Source: Zeus faber (lineage: Eukaryota; Chordata; Actinopteri; Zeiformes; Zeidae). From it: a DNA stretch of 64,000 nt. The stretch is from the NCBI GenBank assembly GCA_960531495.1, contig CAUIJY010000090.1, positions 278,323-342,322 on the forward strand. Reading direction: 5' to 3'. Below the pieces are notes generated by a model. That model did no database searches. It was not told the DNA's origin and saw only the letters and a program-made list of their open reading frames with translations. Position numbers and translations under genes: made by a program. This document shows positions 1 through 10,259 of the stretch, piece after piece (positions within the stretch are counted from its first letter, which is position 1; every line of letters starts with the position of its first letter).

Positions 1-734
1 TTTGCTTACTCCAATTTCTCTTCTTCACTCTTATGGAGATTCACATGATTGCTTGACAGCGATAGCCTTTGTGACTTCGCCCAGATCTTGCTACTGAAGT
101 TCTTGAAAAGTTCAACTACAATGATTTAAACTCATGAGTACAACAAAAGGAGGATTTTTGTTTGGTTTGTTTGTCCGTCATCTGTTTTTGTATAAAACTG
201 TGTGTCTATCTTTGTACAACCGGTTGTGTTTGTGTTTCTATCTGTGTTAAACTGTTTTTTGTTTTTGTTTTGATTGCATGAATATGTACAGGCAAGTGAG
301 ATACGGTGTGGTGAAGCTGTTTGATGAGACATACATAACATCTGTTTAATGTTGTGATCTCATAACCCCCCATTTTGATCTTCCTATTTGTGTTGTTTAC
401 ATTAATGTACTTGACCTCATCTCTATAGGAAATGCAGCCAATAGCCAATGCAGCCATCAAAGCCGCCATACCCAATTTTTGCTTTGTCTAATGATGGTTG
501 ACGACACAGGCTCACTAACTTTGTTTTTTCCTCTACTCAAAGGTATCCTGCACAAAATTATTGGAGTGGCAGAGCCACTTGGTACAGTATGTACTGAGCG
601 GCATTTTCCCACGAGTTTTTTCATTGTTTTACTTGTTTGACATAAGGTACCATTTGTCAAAAAGGAGGGGTATAGTTAGAGAATTAAGTAAACATAATGA
701 CTGTGCTTAGAACAATGCAGGGACCTCATGATGG

Positions 735-1199
735 TGAGGTGTCTGGAAGGTTTGAGGTGAATAGGTCACTGAGCTCCCAAAGCTGAGATATAGTGCGGTC
801 ATAATATTAACTATGTTAGTATTAGATTTATTGCCTCGATGTCATACGAAGAACGAAATCAACAATGGGTCTATTCAGAGGTCCTATGGGAGAGGAATTT
901 TGTTTATTCCTCCAGCTCGACCAGAGGAGGAAAAGTTTCGATTTTTGACAGGACTGAGGCTGAGTGGGCACCTATGGGTTGGAACCAGATGTGGTATGTT
1001 ATCTCTGTACAGCTTTAAAAGCGAATGCAGAGCGTCACTTGGCAGAGATTCCATCCGGCTCGGGTCTCTCCCAGGACATCCATGGCAAGTCTGGTTTGAT
1101 GCTGATTTGTGTAATAAAATTATTATTTTATTCAAGTCAGTGTCAGCGGTCACTCCTTCATTCTTCAGCACATCACACCCATCAAGAAACTAAACTACA
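735..1199 (+). mobile_element. Solo LTR with 4-bp target duplication
   Basis: The element starts TGAGGTGTC and ends AACTACA, and is flanked on both sides by ATGG (731-734 and 1,200-1,203). Arm B, the other copy of this locus, has one ATGG with no insert, so it is the empty site. The same LTR recurs at 8,901-9,359 behind a polypurine tract, which identifies it as an LTR. A polyadenylation-type signal, AATAAAATTATTATT, lies near 1,111. A 4-bp duplication is usual for gammaretrovirus-like ERVs. No internal region is present, so it probably arose by LTR-LTR recombination. Confidence 0.9.
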
Positions 1200-1639
1200 A
1201 TGGACTTATCAAGCTGACGCTTTGTCATGATTAAAATATTGTTTGGTGATAATTGACATGTTTTTCAGAATGGAATCCCAGTAAAGGTAAGCTCTACTGA
1301 GTTTTCATCCTGTCATGAGTGATGATGGGACTGCGAGGACGATCACATGGTGCGACAGGACTGTGTCAGCATGAATAGCTGACCAGGAGACCAATGCGGT
1401 TAGGTCTGTCTTCTCTTGACAAAAGCCACATATGAATTACATCACATAAACCAGTAGTGATCTGATTGTCCAGTTTAGTATTTATCATTGTTAGACTTAC
1501 TTTATTAATGGATTGTGTCGATGGAATTATGTTCAGGCAACATTCGAGAAATGTGTTCTAGGAAAATTTGATTCATGATTTTTTTTTTGGTTTGTTTTCT
1601 AGTTGGAATTGTAAGATTGTCAGAAGACGCCATTTACGA

Positions 1640-1830
1640 CCACCTCAGAGGCACCTACAGTGACCCCAACAGAGAACAACTATTGGGATCCGTCTGAAGC
1701 GCTGAGAACAACACCTCCGTAGCCAACAGTGGATTTCAACCTGACGAACCCTAGTCTGAAGGAAGTGGAGGAATTTGTGAAGAGGGCAAGAGCCGGCTCT
1801 GCGCCAGGGCGAAATCACTTCTTGCCCAGA
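1640..1830 (+). pseudogene. LINE fragment, segment just before the reverse transcriptase core
   Basis: One frame reads through a segment ending in LKEVEEFVKRARAGSAPG, with NLTNPS just before it. This resembles the N-terminal edge of reverse transcriptases in R2/NeSL-like non-LTR elements, where the usual continuation is SAPGP.G.PY. Here it breaks off right after APG and is interrupted by one stop. The same fragment, inverted, lies in arm B at about 32,100-32,300. It is too short to fix the clade. Confidence 0.5.
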
Positions 1831-2149
1831 AAACTTGCCCATAAAAATGCCTTTGGCACAAAGCTGTATGCAATTCCTTCAGAACCGGCCTGAGTTAATT
1901 TTCCCTCCCTTCATTCTAACCTGAATCCCAAGTAGGTCATTGCGAAACAGGACGGAATTGTTCATTTTACAGTAACTGTAAGGCTGGCGCAATGAACTTG
2001 ATTGAATCAATGCCATCTCATTGGAAAAAAGCTATAGTAGCTTGGATGATGGAAATGAGCCACTGATAGCTGACTCTCCTACGGTTTTGCCTACAAACAA
2101 CCAAACTAAGGCTGCTGTTCCGGTTTTCTAAGCGACTTCAGCCGAACTT

Positions 2150-2221
2150 GGTTCATTGATCTCGTGGCATGATTCTCACTTAGGGTGAGAGAGGGCCAGG
2201 GTTCAACTCCCGGAGATGCCC
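2150..2221 (+). pseudogene. tRNA-Pro relic (anticodon AGG)
   Basis: This 72-nt stretch aligns along its whole length with vertebrate tRNA-Pro(AGG): the anticodon arm CTCACTTAGGGTGAG is preserved and the T arm reads GGGTTCAACTCCC. The acceptor stem has mismatches and the D arm is altered. The arm B copy (31,710-31,781) carries TGG in the same place. Confidence 0.7.
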
Positions 2222-2251
2222 AGGAGACCAATTCTAACTCAGCCACATAGA

Positions 2252-2323
2252 GGTTCAATGCTGTAATGGTTTGCACTTTGGACACTGAATCCAGTGATCT
2301 GAGTTCAACTCTCAGTGGAACCT
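2252..2323 (+). pseudogene. tRNA-Gln relic (anticodon CTG, U33 lost)
   Basis: This aligns with vertebrate tRNA-Gln(CTG) over 72 nt. The anticodon loop is CACTGAA, so the near-invariant T33 before the anticodon is A. The acceptor stem has a mismatch at pair 6. It lies 30 bp after the tRNA-Pro relic, the same order as elsewhere in this array. Confidence 0.7.
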
Positions 2324-2499
2324 GCATCGGTTCATTTCTGCACTTTGCGCTCAGAAAGTTGTCTGACACATCTGTCCAGGAATTAAAGTCACACATTCAA
2401 AAATGAGACAAAGAAGCACTGTTCTGATATAATTATGTTGTTTGACAACCTCACATGTCATTGTTGCTCTTCCTTAACAAGTTGACTGTGTTTTACAAA

Positions 2500-3230
2500 A
2501 AGAGGCCTAGAACCCAAGCAGAGTGGATGTCGCAGAAATGTACATACTTTATATTTGCAAATGTTTAAAAACAGCAGTCACCACTGGAAAAATCTGAAGA
2601 CACGCTGAAATGTCTATTGGTACCAGCATGGGGCATCTGCCTCTTCTCCCGCTGTGTCGTGGTCCTTTACACAGTCACTGCCTGGAGAATAGCTGGAGGA
2701 ACTGATCATTCCTTAGATTATTTAATGCTTATACTAACACGCTGTATTTAAAGTCACAATGTGAAACCGTTTTTATTGAATTCAACCATTAAATCATACT
2801 AATTTCACACACACGGAGCCATTGTTGTCAAACGGGGTAGAAGAAGAAACCTTTGCGTCATGCACCTATGTCACTTCCGTAGACAGACAGTTAAAGCGCA
2901 GCACAGGGTGGTTTTGGTCTCACTTGTTTGTGAAAACTTTCTTCTCCATATCATTATGGATTACGCAAAGCGTGTAGTGGAAGGTCTGAATGACATCTCG
3001 GACCTTAATCTGACCAGTGCAATAGATCCAAGTCAGTGTTAGCAGTGCGTACTGGACTTAATTTTCTGTAATGATGGTCAGTTTTGTGACAGCGACACTG
3101 AGAACGACAGAGCCGCTGAATCTGATATTATCTCACACTGATTAACTCTACATTTTGTTGAGTTGTCCGTACTTTTAAACTCCAAAATAATTCTACTTTT
3201 CTAAAACATGTATACTCTTGCTTTTAGTCC
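2500..3230. repeat. Left arm of a small inverted repeat (partner 5,640-6,460)
   Basis: The reverse complement of this segment is found at 5,640-6,460, placing the tRNA array in the loop of a roughly 4-kb palindromic structure. The arm contains an open stretch from 2,860 encoding MDYAKRVVEGLNDISDLNLT and then an acidic region (QFCDSDTEND), broken by stops. The same protein family appears at 9,794-10,234 and, inverted, inside the partner arm. The product is not recognised. Confidence 0.8.
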
Positions 3231-3466
3231 AGAGTGCGAACCATTACACCATATTATGAGAAAATCTTAGGAGAGTCAGCTGTCAGTGGTTCATTACCTT
3301 CATCCAAGCTAGTATAACTTTTTCTCCCATGAGATGGCATTGATTCAATCAAGGTCATTCATCAAGCGCTGGGCAAATAGGGATTTCTTGCATTCAAATA
3401 AAAGCCTACTCTCAGTAATACACAGTCAACTTCCAAGTGCTTCCAATTTTAATGCAGTGGCAAAGG

Positions 3467-3538
3467 GGTTCCATGGTGTAAAGGGTAGCACTTTGGACTC
3501 TGAATCCAATGATCTGAGTTCAAATCTCAGTGGAACTG
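3467..3538 (+). tRNA. tRNA-Gln (CTG), probably intact
   Basis: The 72 nt start GGTTCCATGGTG. The anticodon stem TTGGA/TCCAA and the T stem CTGAG/CTCAG are perfectly paired, and the anticodon loop is CTCTGAA, giving CTG. Pair 1 of the acceptor is G-T. The D loop differs slightly from the vertebrate consensus (AAAGGG for AATGGT). A run of five T residues starts one base after the end (3,539-3,543), a proper RNA polymerase III terminator, which the decayed copies nearby lack. It is the best candidate for a working gene in this array. Confidence 0.75.
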
Positions 3539-3984
3539 TTTTTGCTTTATTTCTGCACTTCACACTCAGAAAGTCTTCTGACACATATGTCTAGGAATCT
3601 CAGTCACACATTCTGAAATTAGTCAAATAAGCACTGTTCTGATAAAATGATGTTGTCTGACTACCTCACAGCAATCAAGGAAAACCTGCCCATAAAAATG
3701 CTTTTGGCACAAAGCTCTTTGCAATTTCTTCACAACCAGCAAGAGTTAATTTTCCCTCCCTGCTTTCCTTCATTCTAACCTGAATCCCAAATAGGTCATA
3801 GCGAAACAGGACAGATTTGTTTGTTTTAAAGTAACTGTGAGCCTGTCGCAATGAACTTGATGAATCAATGCCATCTAATTGGAAAAAAGCTATAGTAGCT
3901 TGAATGATGGAAATGAACCACTGATAGCTGACTCTCCAACGGTTTTGCCTACAACCAACAAAACTAAGCCTGGGTCAACCTCAC

Positions 3985-4190
3985 CAGACTTAGCTCTGGA
4001 GCAGCAAAGACCAAAACCTATCTGCATATGATTGGAGAGTCTGCCACAAATCTCTGCGAATGCGGAAAAGCACAGACTGTTGAACACATCATTGATGAAT
4101 GCCCAATCTTCAAATCACCACAAGGAGTCAGCGGCCTCATTTAACTGGATGACGATACCACTTCTTGGCTAATGTCCCAATTGGCTGTGT
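3985..4190 (+). pseudogene. LINE C-terminal fragment with Cys/His motif
   Basis: The reading frame includes NLCECGKAQTVEHIIDECP, which resembles the C-x-C-G ... Q-T-x-x-H-I-I-x-x-C-P motif near the C terminus of several non-LTR reverse transcriptases. A stop follows about 15 codons later, then WLMSQL. It may belong to the same LINE family as the fragment at 1,640, but the pieces are not contiguous. The assignment rests on one motif. Confidence 0.45.
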
Positions 4191-4260
4191 AGCCCTACAC
4201 GAAAGAACAAACCAAACTCAGGCTGCCGTTCCGGTTTTCAAAGCGACTTCAGCTGAACTT

Positions 4261-4389
4261 GGCTTATTGATCAAGTGGCATGATTCTCAATTAGTGTAGG
4301 AGCGGGCCAGGGTTCAACACCCAGAGAAGTAATGGTTAGCACTTCGGACTCTGGATCCAGCGTTCTGAGTTCAAATCTCAGTGGAACCT
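4261..4389 (+). pseudogene. Fused tRNA-Pro and tRNA-Gln relics
   Basis: A decayed tRNA-Pro (4,261 to about 4,327, anticodon lost) runs into a tRNA-Gln lacking its acceptor 5' strand (about 4,329-4,389; anticodon CTG, T stem intact, 3' acceptor TGGAACC). The same fusion occurs at 5,120-5,248. Neither half could fold into a complete tRNA. Confidence 0.65.
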
Positions 4390-4467
4390 GCTTTGGTTTA
4401 TTTCTGCACTTTGCACTCAGAAAGTGTTCTGACACATCTGCCATCGCATCTAATTCAGCCGCATGTA

Positions 4468-4538
4468 TTGTCCATGCTGTAATGGTTAGTATTTTGAACT
4501 CTGAATCCAGTGATCTGAGGTCAAATCTAAGTGGAACT
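4468..4538 (+). pseudogene. tRNA-Gln relic
   Basis: It retains TGTAATGGTTAG, CTCTGAATCCAG and GTGGAAC. The first half of the anticodon stem and the T arm (GAGGTCAAATCTAAG) are degraded. It lies about 80 bp after the fused pair. Confidence 0.6.
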
Positions 4539-5119
4539 TCCTGGTTTATGTCTGTACTTTGCACTCAAAGTCTCTGACACATGTGTCTCGGAATTTTAGT
4601 CACACATTCTAAAATGAGTCAAATAAGCACTGTTCTGATAAAATTATGTTGTTTGATTACCTCACATGTCATTTGGTTCTCTTCTTTAACAAGTTGACTG
4701 TGTATTACAGAGTGAGTATTTATTTGAATGCAAGAAATTCCTTCTTACGCAGAGCTTGATGAAAGCATTTGAAATCGATAAGCAATCAAAGAAAACTTGC
4801 CCATAAAAATGCCTTTGGCATAAAGCTGTATGCAATTCCTTCAGAACCGGCCTGAGTTAATTTACCCTCCCTGCTTTTCTTCATTCTAACCTGAATCCCA
4901 AATAGGTAAAAGCGAAACAGGAAGGAATTGTTTGTTTTACAGTAACTGTGATCCTGTCGCAATGAACTTAAGTGAATCAATGGCATCTCATGGGACGAAA
5001 GCTATAATAGCTTGGATGAAGGAAATGAACCATTGATAGCTGACTCTCCTACGGTTTTGCCTACAACCAACCAAACTAAAGCTGCCGTTCCGATTTTCTC
5101 AGCGACTTCAGCTGAACTC

Positions 5120-5248
5120 GGCTGGTTGATCTAGTGGCATGATTCTCACTTAGGGTGGGAGTCGGTCAGGGTTCAACTCCCGGAGAAGTAGTGGTTACCA
5201 CTTTGGACTCTTAATCTAGTGGTCTGAGTTCAAATCTTGGTGGAACCA
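5120..5248 (+). pseudogene. Fused tRNA-Pro (AGG) and tRNA-Gln relics
   Basis: The Pro half keeps CTCACTTAGGGTGGGAG and a good T arm. It joins a Gln half whose anticodon loop is CTCTTAA, so its nominal anticodon is now CTT. The junction is the same as at about 4,328. Confidence 0.65.
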
Positions 5249-5299
5249 AGTTTAGTTCTGCTCTTTACACTCTCAAAGTCTCTGACACATCTATCTATG

Positions 5300-5640
5300 A
5301 ATTTTGGTCACACATTCTTAAATGGGACCCACTGCACACTTCAGGGTCAGTTGGCAGCTTTGCCCTTTTTTTTGCATCATTTGAAAGTGGAGAATCAGAG
5401 CTTCCAAACAAGGTGTCCCTTGTGCAAATCAAGCAAATATTTTTAAAGCTATGACTTAATATTGACAAGGTTGTGGCAAACTGTGATGCTGAGATAATCA
5501 CTTCCAAGTTTTACCCAGACTTGCTTCATTCAGCCAGCTCCCAGAATGCAATTGGGGTTGGCGGACAAACAAAGCCGCTAATTAACATAATGCTGAATGG
5601 GCCAATCACAAACAGAGTTGAACCTGTAAACAACACAACT
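5300..5640. other. Spacer without recognisable feature
   Basis: I see no coding signal, tRNA or known repeat in this stretch between the last tRNA unit and the inverted-repeat arm. Confidence 0.5.
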
Positions 5641-6460
5641 ATTTTTTTTTTTAAAAAGCTTTCATTTAAAAGTAAGAGTATAAATGTTTTATAAAAGTAG
5701 AATTATGTTGGAGTTTAAAAGTACGGACAACCCAACAAAATGTAGAGTTAATCAACAATTTGAGTCTCAGAAAACCTGAACTCCGAATATCTGTCATCAA
5801 CCTTTATGGACTTCATCACGTCATCAACTTCTTCCATTGTAAAAACAACGGGTGTATCGTCGGTCTCCTAAAGTGATTTTTGAAAATATTCCATTTCATC
5901 GTCACATTCAGGTTGAAATCCGTTATTTGAAATGTTCTCCAAGTCCGGGATAATATCAGATTCAGCGTCTCTGTCGTTCTCAGCGTCGCTGTCAGAAAAC
6001 TGAAAATTAATTCCAGTACGCACTGCTAACATTGACTTGGCTCTATCGCACTGGTCAGATTAAGGTCCGAGATGTCATTCAGACCTTCCCCTACACTCTT
6101 TGAAATTATGGCGTTAGTTTCTCCTTAAAATATTACCAGCAGTCAATTACATTTTAGAGCCGTTTCCTCTTTTCATTGGAATTTTTCTATATTTATATAT
6201 TATTATCATTAAATAATCTCAGGAATGTTCAATTCATCTAGCAATTCTCCAGGCATTGACTGTGAAATGGACCACGACACAGCGGGAGAAGAGACAGATG
6301 CCCCATGCTGGTAACAATAGACATTTCAGCGTGTCTTCAGCTGTTTCCAGTGGTGATTGCTGTGTTTAAACATTTGCAAATATAAAGTATGTACATTTCT
6401 GCGACTCTATGGTAAGAGACACATCTGAGACATCCACTCTGCTTGAGTTCTAGGCCTCTT
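5640..6460. repeat. Right arm of the small inverted repeat (partner 2,500-3,230)
   Basis: This is the reverse complement of the left arm, somewhat longer within the acidic reading frame. On the minus strand it carries the same broken frame (DLNLTSAID-type start, then aspartate/glutamate-rich text), with extra codons that resemble 9,794-10,234 more closely than the left arm does. The outer edge matches the AAATGTACATACTTTATATT block that also ends arms A and B. The left arm therefore looks internally deleted. Confidence 0.8.
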
Positions 6461-6509
6461 TGAGGGAGGCAAAGTTTCCAAACACAAAACAACCCTTACA
6501 AATATTAAC

Positions 6510-6665
6510 CATAGTTTTACCATGGTAAGCGGACATATGGTTAACTGTGGTTTTTGACGGAGAGAAGAACCATGGTTATACTATGGTAAAATCACACTAT
6601 ACTATGTTTTTCCTACAGTATCTCCACTATTTGGCTCCATAGTTTACCAGGGTTAAACATGTGTT
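6510..6665. repeat. Short palindrome-rich element with ACCATGG motifs
   Basis: The stretch holds several copies of the self-complementary motif (T)ACCATGGT and near-copies on both strands (6,514, 6,570, 6,640). Such palindromic blocks are common in small non-autonomous DNA elements of fish. I could not define termini or a target duplication. Confidence 0.4.
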
Positions 6666-6832
6666 TATCCCATCACCATGCTTTTACTTAACATTACATA
6701 GCTGGTTTCACAAAGGGTTATTTTTTGTCTTTGTAGTGCATAGAAATGGGAATTATATCATTGATCACAATGAATCACATTTAATTTGCTACATTGGAAT
6801 ATATAACAAAAAACAATCCCACTACTTCATGC

Positions 6833-6835
<3 letters not shown>

Positions 6836-6886
<51 letters not shown>
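6836..6886. repeat. (CT)n microsatellite
   Basis: About 24 uninterrupted CT dinucleotides. Any reading frame through it codes for Ser-Leu or Arg-Glu runs and is not a gene. Confidence 0.95.
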
Positions 6887-6888
<2 letters not shown>

Positions 6889-6889
6889 T

Positions 6890-7720
6890 GAATCTCCAGA
6901 GTGTGAATGTAAATGATTTCTGAGTAAATTAGAACAAGTCCTCCCATTGTAAATGTAACTCCTGTTGTCTTTTGAGATGTCTTTGGGCTGTGGATAGGAG
7001 CACGGGGTTCCTCTCACCAAGGTGGTGGAGGCGTGTTCCCTCTCTCTCTTTGGTGAGCATATTCTTCATGTCTAAAAGAGAAAATAAACATTCAAATGCT
7101 TCTTTTAAGCTTTAAATAACTGCAAAAACCTTGACCACCGCTTTGGAGTTACAGCTGACTCCAAATACAGGGGAAAGAATTGGCCACAGCGCACTACAAG
7201 TACATAAAACATCTCAAACACACATTACACGCCTTATGAGCTTGAGTCCATGTAAGTCCGTCCTTGGGGACAATGTTCTCCATAAGGACACAAGTGAACA
7301 CTGTGGTGAACATATAGATTGGAAAAGAAGATCGCCTGTGAAAATTAACTGATTGATTACAGGTGTGTTCGTGCTGTGCGTCACAAATATATAGACGCTG
7401 TGGACCAGCATGTGTGTTTGGTCTATGGAGCGTTTGTGTTTCTGCGGCTTGCCACTCATCGGGTGGGATGCTGTCGTTTGTAGCTGTTTAAGGCTGCCAG
7501 CGATGAAGACAGTAAGAGCAGGGGGTTAGATGTTTCAACGCAAGGAGGGGAGGTCTGCTGCCTCCTGTAGATAGTTATACTGCCCTCCTATGGCCCAGCC
7601 CCTATAAGAGGGCAGCCGCTGCCACTCCTGTAGCCCAGCCCTAACTAAGCACACTGCACCACCATCCATCGAAACCCCAAAACACAAAACTACACATAAG
7701 AAAATACAGAACCAAACCCA
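6890..7720. other. Unassigned sequence
   Basis: I see no tRNA, LINE, LTR or convincing coding frame here. Base composition is more balanced than in the AT-rich tracts elsewhere. It could be single-copy DNA. Confidence 0.4.
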
Positions 7721-7723
7721 ACA

Positions 7724-8239
7724 CTAGTCATACAACCCCAACACCATGTCTCCCGGCTTCTCATCCATCAGGTCAGCCCAGGAATAGGACCCGTTGTTGG
7801 GGGAAGCAGGGGAACTCACCTGCCCCTCGTGACCGTCATTCAACAAAGTGGAGAGACAGCCCCCGAGGGAGGGGGATCTCCCCCAGACCACCCACCCCAA
7901 GTCCCCGTCTGCCACCTCCTTCAGCTTCTTGGGCGCCTCCATTCCTGGCTGGCGGTGAGCCACTGCCAGGGCCTCTGGCCCAGAAGGATCTGAAAGTGGA
8001 GTCGCTACTGGGTAGGCCACCGCTGGAACAGCCGCCGCAGTTCGGGACACCACCAGATGAGACGCCACAGGGGGAGATGCCGCAGGTGGAGCCACCACAG
8101 GGACAGCCGCCCCAGGGGCTGCTGCCACAGTTGGAGCTGCCGTCAGATTAGCTGCAGCAGGGAGTCCCGCCCCAGGAGGAGCCGAGGGTGTGGGAGCAAA
8201 TGCTGAAGGGGCCACCGTAGGAGGAGCCAAGACCACCAC
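7724..8239 (-). other. GC-rich Ala/Pro-coding stretch (171-residue frame)
   Basis: A minus-strand frame of 171 residues opens with about 75 residues made almost entirely of Ala, Pro and Val, then a more ordinary segment (ALAVAHRQPGMEAPKKLKEV ... SWADLMDEKPGDMVLGLYD). The plus strand is also open over part of it. The Ala/Pro part follows an imperfect 15-bp-type DNA repeat, so the frame may be a by-product of composition. Against that, the C-terminal half is not repetitive and could be a relic of a real or transposon protein. No family recognised. Confidence 0.3.
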
Positions 8240-8870
8240 ATGTGTCCTGCATGTTTTTATAATATTGGAGTTTGTTTATTACAATGTAACCTGTATTATT
8301 GATGAATATCCTGTACTCTACACTAGATATTTTTAGCAAGACATATTACTTTGATTTGCTATTGTTTACTTTGAGTTGTCTGTAATAGGATGAAGTGAAT
8401 ACATTGGGGTGATTGATTGATTGACCTCAGGTATTTTCTTTTTTTACGGTTTTTGAGGGACATTGGTTCTAGGCAGGGAAAGGTCCACTGGAAGGTCTGA
8501 TGGGTCGACCAGCCTGACATTGGACAAATGTTTTGATTTATTTCTGAGGTTCTAAATGTATGCTAAAATATGTAACATCCTATACAGTTTTATAAACCCT
8601 TCGTCTTTTTCTGTTAATTGATTTGGAGTACCATAGGTGGTTGCCTGGGGCAGAAGGACTGTGAGAGAATTTTCCTGTCTTGATTGTTTGCTGGATGTTC
8701 TCAGAAAGGAAGCTGCCAGATGGGATTTTCGCTCTCACACTCCACAAATTTACTGTATTGCTACGACTAAGCATGGTAAGAAGGGTATATTATAATCAAT
8801 TTTGTTTGTTATTAAGTGATTTCTATTAAGCCAATTAACATCATCAGTTCAATTACTCTTCTCTCTGTCG
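8240..8870. other. Unassigned sequence upstream of an LTR
   Basis: By position this should be the 3' internal region of the provirus whose 3' LTR starts at 8,901, but no env- or pol-like motif is visible in either strand. Confidence 0.35.
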
Positions 8871-8890
8871 AGACTTTGTATAGTCTCGAA

Positions 8891-8900
8891 GGGGGGAATA
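8891..8900 (+). promoter_or_regulatory. Polypurine tract next to an LTR
   Basis: The run GAAGGGGGGAATA ends exactly where the LTR begins (TGAGGTGTC). In retroviruses this tract primes plus-strand DNA synthesis and always abuts the 3' LTR. It shows that the following LTR is a 3' LTR rather than a solo copy. Confidence 0.8.
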
Positions 8901-9359
8901 TGAGGTGTCTGAATGAGGGCCCTGGGGTCTCGAGAATCAGAGCCCATTGTATAGTGATTGTATCGTATAATTACTAACTTATGTTACTTTTAATTAATTG
9001 CTTCCAGGTCATACGGAGAGCGACAATAACAACGTGTCTATTTAGAGGCCCGTATGAGAACGGATGTAGGGAGGCCTCCAGCCTGGCCAGAGGAGGAAAT
9101 GTGTAGATTTACGTCGGACGAGTGCTGAACTGTGACCTATGTATTGTGACCAGATGGGCTACGTGATCTCCGTACTAGTATATAGGACAAGTCTTTTACT
9201 TCAGTCAACAGAGAAAACTTCCGGCTTTGTTCTCTCCTGGACGATCTATGGCAAGTCCGGTTTGATGCTGATTTTTGTAATAAAATTATTATTTTAATCA
9301 AGTCAGCGTTAGTGGAGATTCCTTCTTCATCAACACATCAAAATCATCCAGAAACTACA
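8901..9359 (+). mobile_element. 3' LTR of a truncated provirus
   Basis: It starts TGAGGTGTCTGAATG and ends AACTACA, matching the solo LTR at 735-1,199 along its length with scattered differences. It contains the same AAGTCNGGTTTGATGCTGAT block and AATAAAATTATTATT signal. A polypurine tract precedes it. A (CTAT)n microsatellite starts at the very next base, so no target duplication can be read. The 5' LTR and coding region of this provirus are not in the window. Confidence 0.85.
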
Positions 9360-9437
9360 CTATCTATCTATCTATCTATCTATCAAACTATCAAACTATC
9401 TATCTATGTATCTGTCTGTCTGTCTGTCTGTCTGTCT
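9360..9437. repeat. (CTAT)n then (CTGT)n microsatellite
   Basis: Tetranucleotide repeats directly abut the end of the LTR and shift from CTAT to CTGT along the tract. Confidence 0.9.
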
Positions 9438-9793
9438 AGGGGCAACTCAACCTACCTCTAGGGATCAGTGCTTTCCTGTAGTTGTGCCACACAGATGCCT
9501 CTGTGACACAGGGTGGCAACAGCTTTCCAGCTACATTTTTCTGATTCGGATGGCAATCCGGCAATACTATAGCATGGTCCTCAGAATAGTTTGTGATGAA
9601 GGCGACCACTTTTTGGCATTTTCTTGTTGTCTGAAGTCACATCACTGCGTCTCCCATTGCAGAATAGCTGTCCCATGATAAACATGTCTGTTTCCTGCTT
9701 TGGTAAGGCTGCTATCATGTAGCTTGATCCATAGATAAAGTCAGGATCCAATTTCTTTGTACATGATTACTGGTCAAGCCTGCCATTTTCTTT

Positions 9794-10234
9794 TCACCCC
9801 TGGCTGCATTTGCAGGTAAACTTGAAAATCTTGTCCATTGCTACTTGGTCATAATCTGCATTACCGACCTCAACCGACTTCATCACGTCATTAACTTCTT
9901 CCGTTGTAACAACAACGGGCGAATCGTCGGTCCCCTCTGGATGTTCTTGAAAATATTCAGTTTCATCATAACATTCAGGTTGAAATCTTTTGTTCTCCAA
10001 GTCCAGGATAATATCAGATGCAGCAGTGCAGTTTTTTTTTTCTGTGTTGCTGTTGGAGAACTGACTATCATCGTGGAAGACGTAGACCAGAATGAGCTGC
10101 TTACACTGACTTGGATCTATCGCAATGGTCAGATTAAGATCCCAGATATGATTTAGAGCTTCCATAACAGCACCGAGATTAAAGTTTTCACAGACAAGTG
10201 AAACTGAGGAATCCTCGTGCTGCGCTTTAACCAT
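9794..10234 (-). CDS. Unrecognised acidic protein, most complete copy of a local family
   Basis: The 146-residue frame has an N-terminal part containing VSLVCENFNLG and LNHIWDLNLTIAIDPSQC, a central acidic stretch rich in Asp and Glu (residues about 70-125), and ends in a cysteine pair, FTCKCSQG, before a stop. Two shorter broken copies lie in the small inverted repeat (2,860-3,160 and 5,700-6,130). The cysteine-containing end suggests that a zinc-binding domain once followed, as in some transposon-linked proteins, but the frame stops there. Function unknown. Multiple local copies with shared flanks favour a mobile-element protein over a host gene. Confidence 0.45.
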   Translation of the reverse strand: MVKAQHEDSSVSLVCENFNLGAVMEALNHIWDLNLTIAIDPSQCKQLILVYVFHDDSQFSNSNTEKKNCTAASDIILDLENKRFQPECYDETEYFQEHPEGTDDSPVVVTTEEVNDVMKSVEVGNADYDQVAMDKIFKFTCKCSQG

Positions 10235-10259
10235 CTGTTTACGGAAGTGATGTCAGCTC

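Larger units (their letters stand above)
1..2565. repeat. Arm A of a long inverted repeat (partner 31,375-33,857)
   Basis: Read in reverse complement, this stretch matches 31,375-33,857 almost base for base over every block I aligned by eye, including the same tRNA-like relics and the same LINE fragment. It begins at the window edge, so it may extend further left. The two arms differ mainly by two insertions: a 465-bp LTR present only here (735-1,199) and a SINE present only in arm B. The right end of the homology falls at a tttgcaaat motif near 2,565. This is a segmental inverted duplication about 28.8 kb apart, not a transposon with terminal repeats, because the arms hold unrelated fragments. 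Confidence 0.9.
2100..5300 (+). repeat. Decayed tandem array of tRNA-Pro / tRNA-Gln units
   Basis: At least three units share a block starting CTTGCCCATAAAAATGC (about 1,834, 3,691 and 4,797), a block with GGTTTTGCCTACAA, and tRNA-Pro and tRNA-Gln relics in that order. The Gln-like copies lie at 2,252, 3,467, about 4,329, about 4,468 and about 5,188, and the Pro-like copies at 2,150, 4,261 and 5,120. Two units share an identical junction in which the 3' end of Pro runs straight into a 5'-truncated Gln (AGAAGTA.TGGTTA), so that deletion came before a later duplication. Confidence 0.75.

Noticed and set aside
1-2565. Treating arms A and B as terminal inverted repeats of a giant DNA transposon
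   Set aside because: The arms contain unrelated LINE and tRNA fragments, no transposase was found between them, and arm A is cut by the window edge so no terminus or target duplication can be seen.
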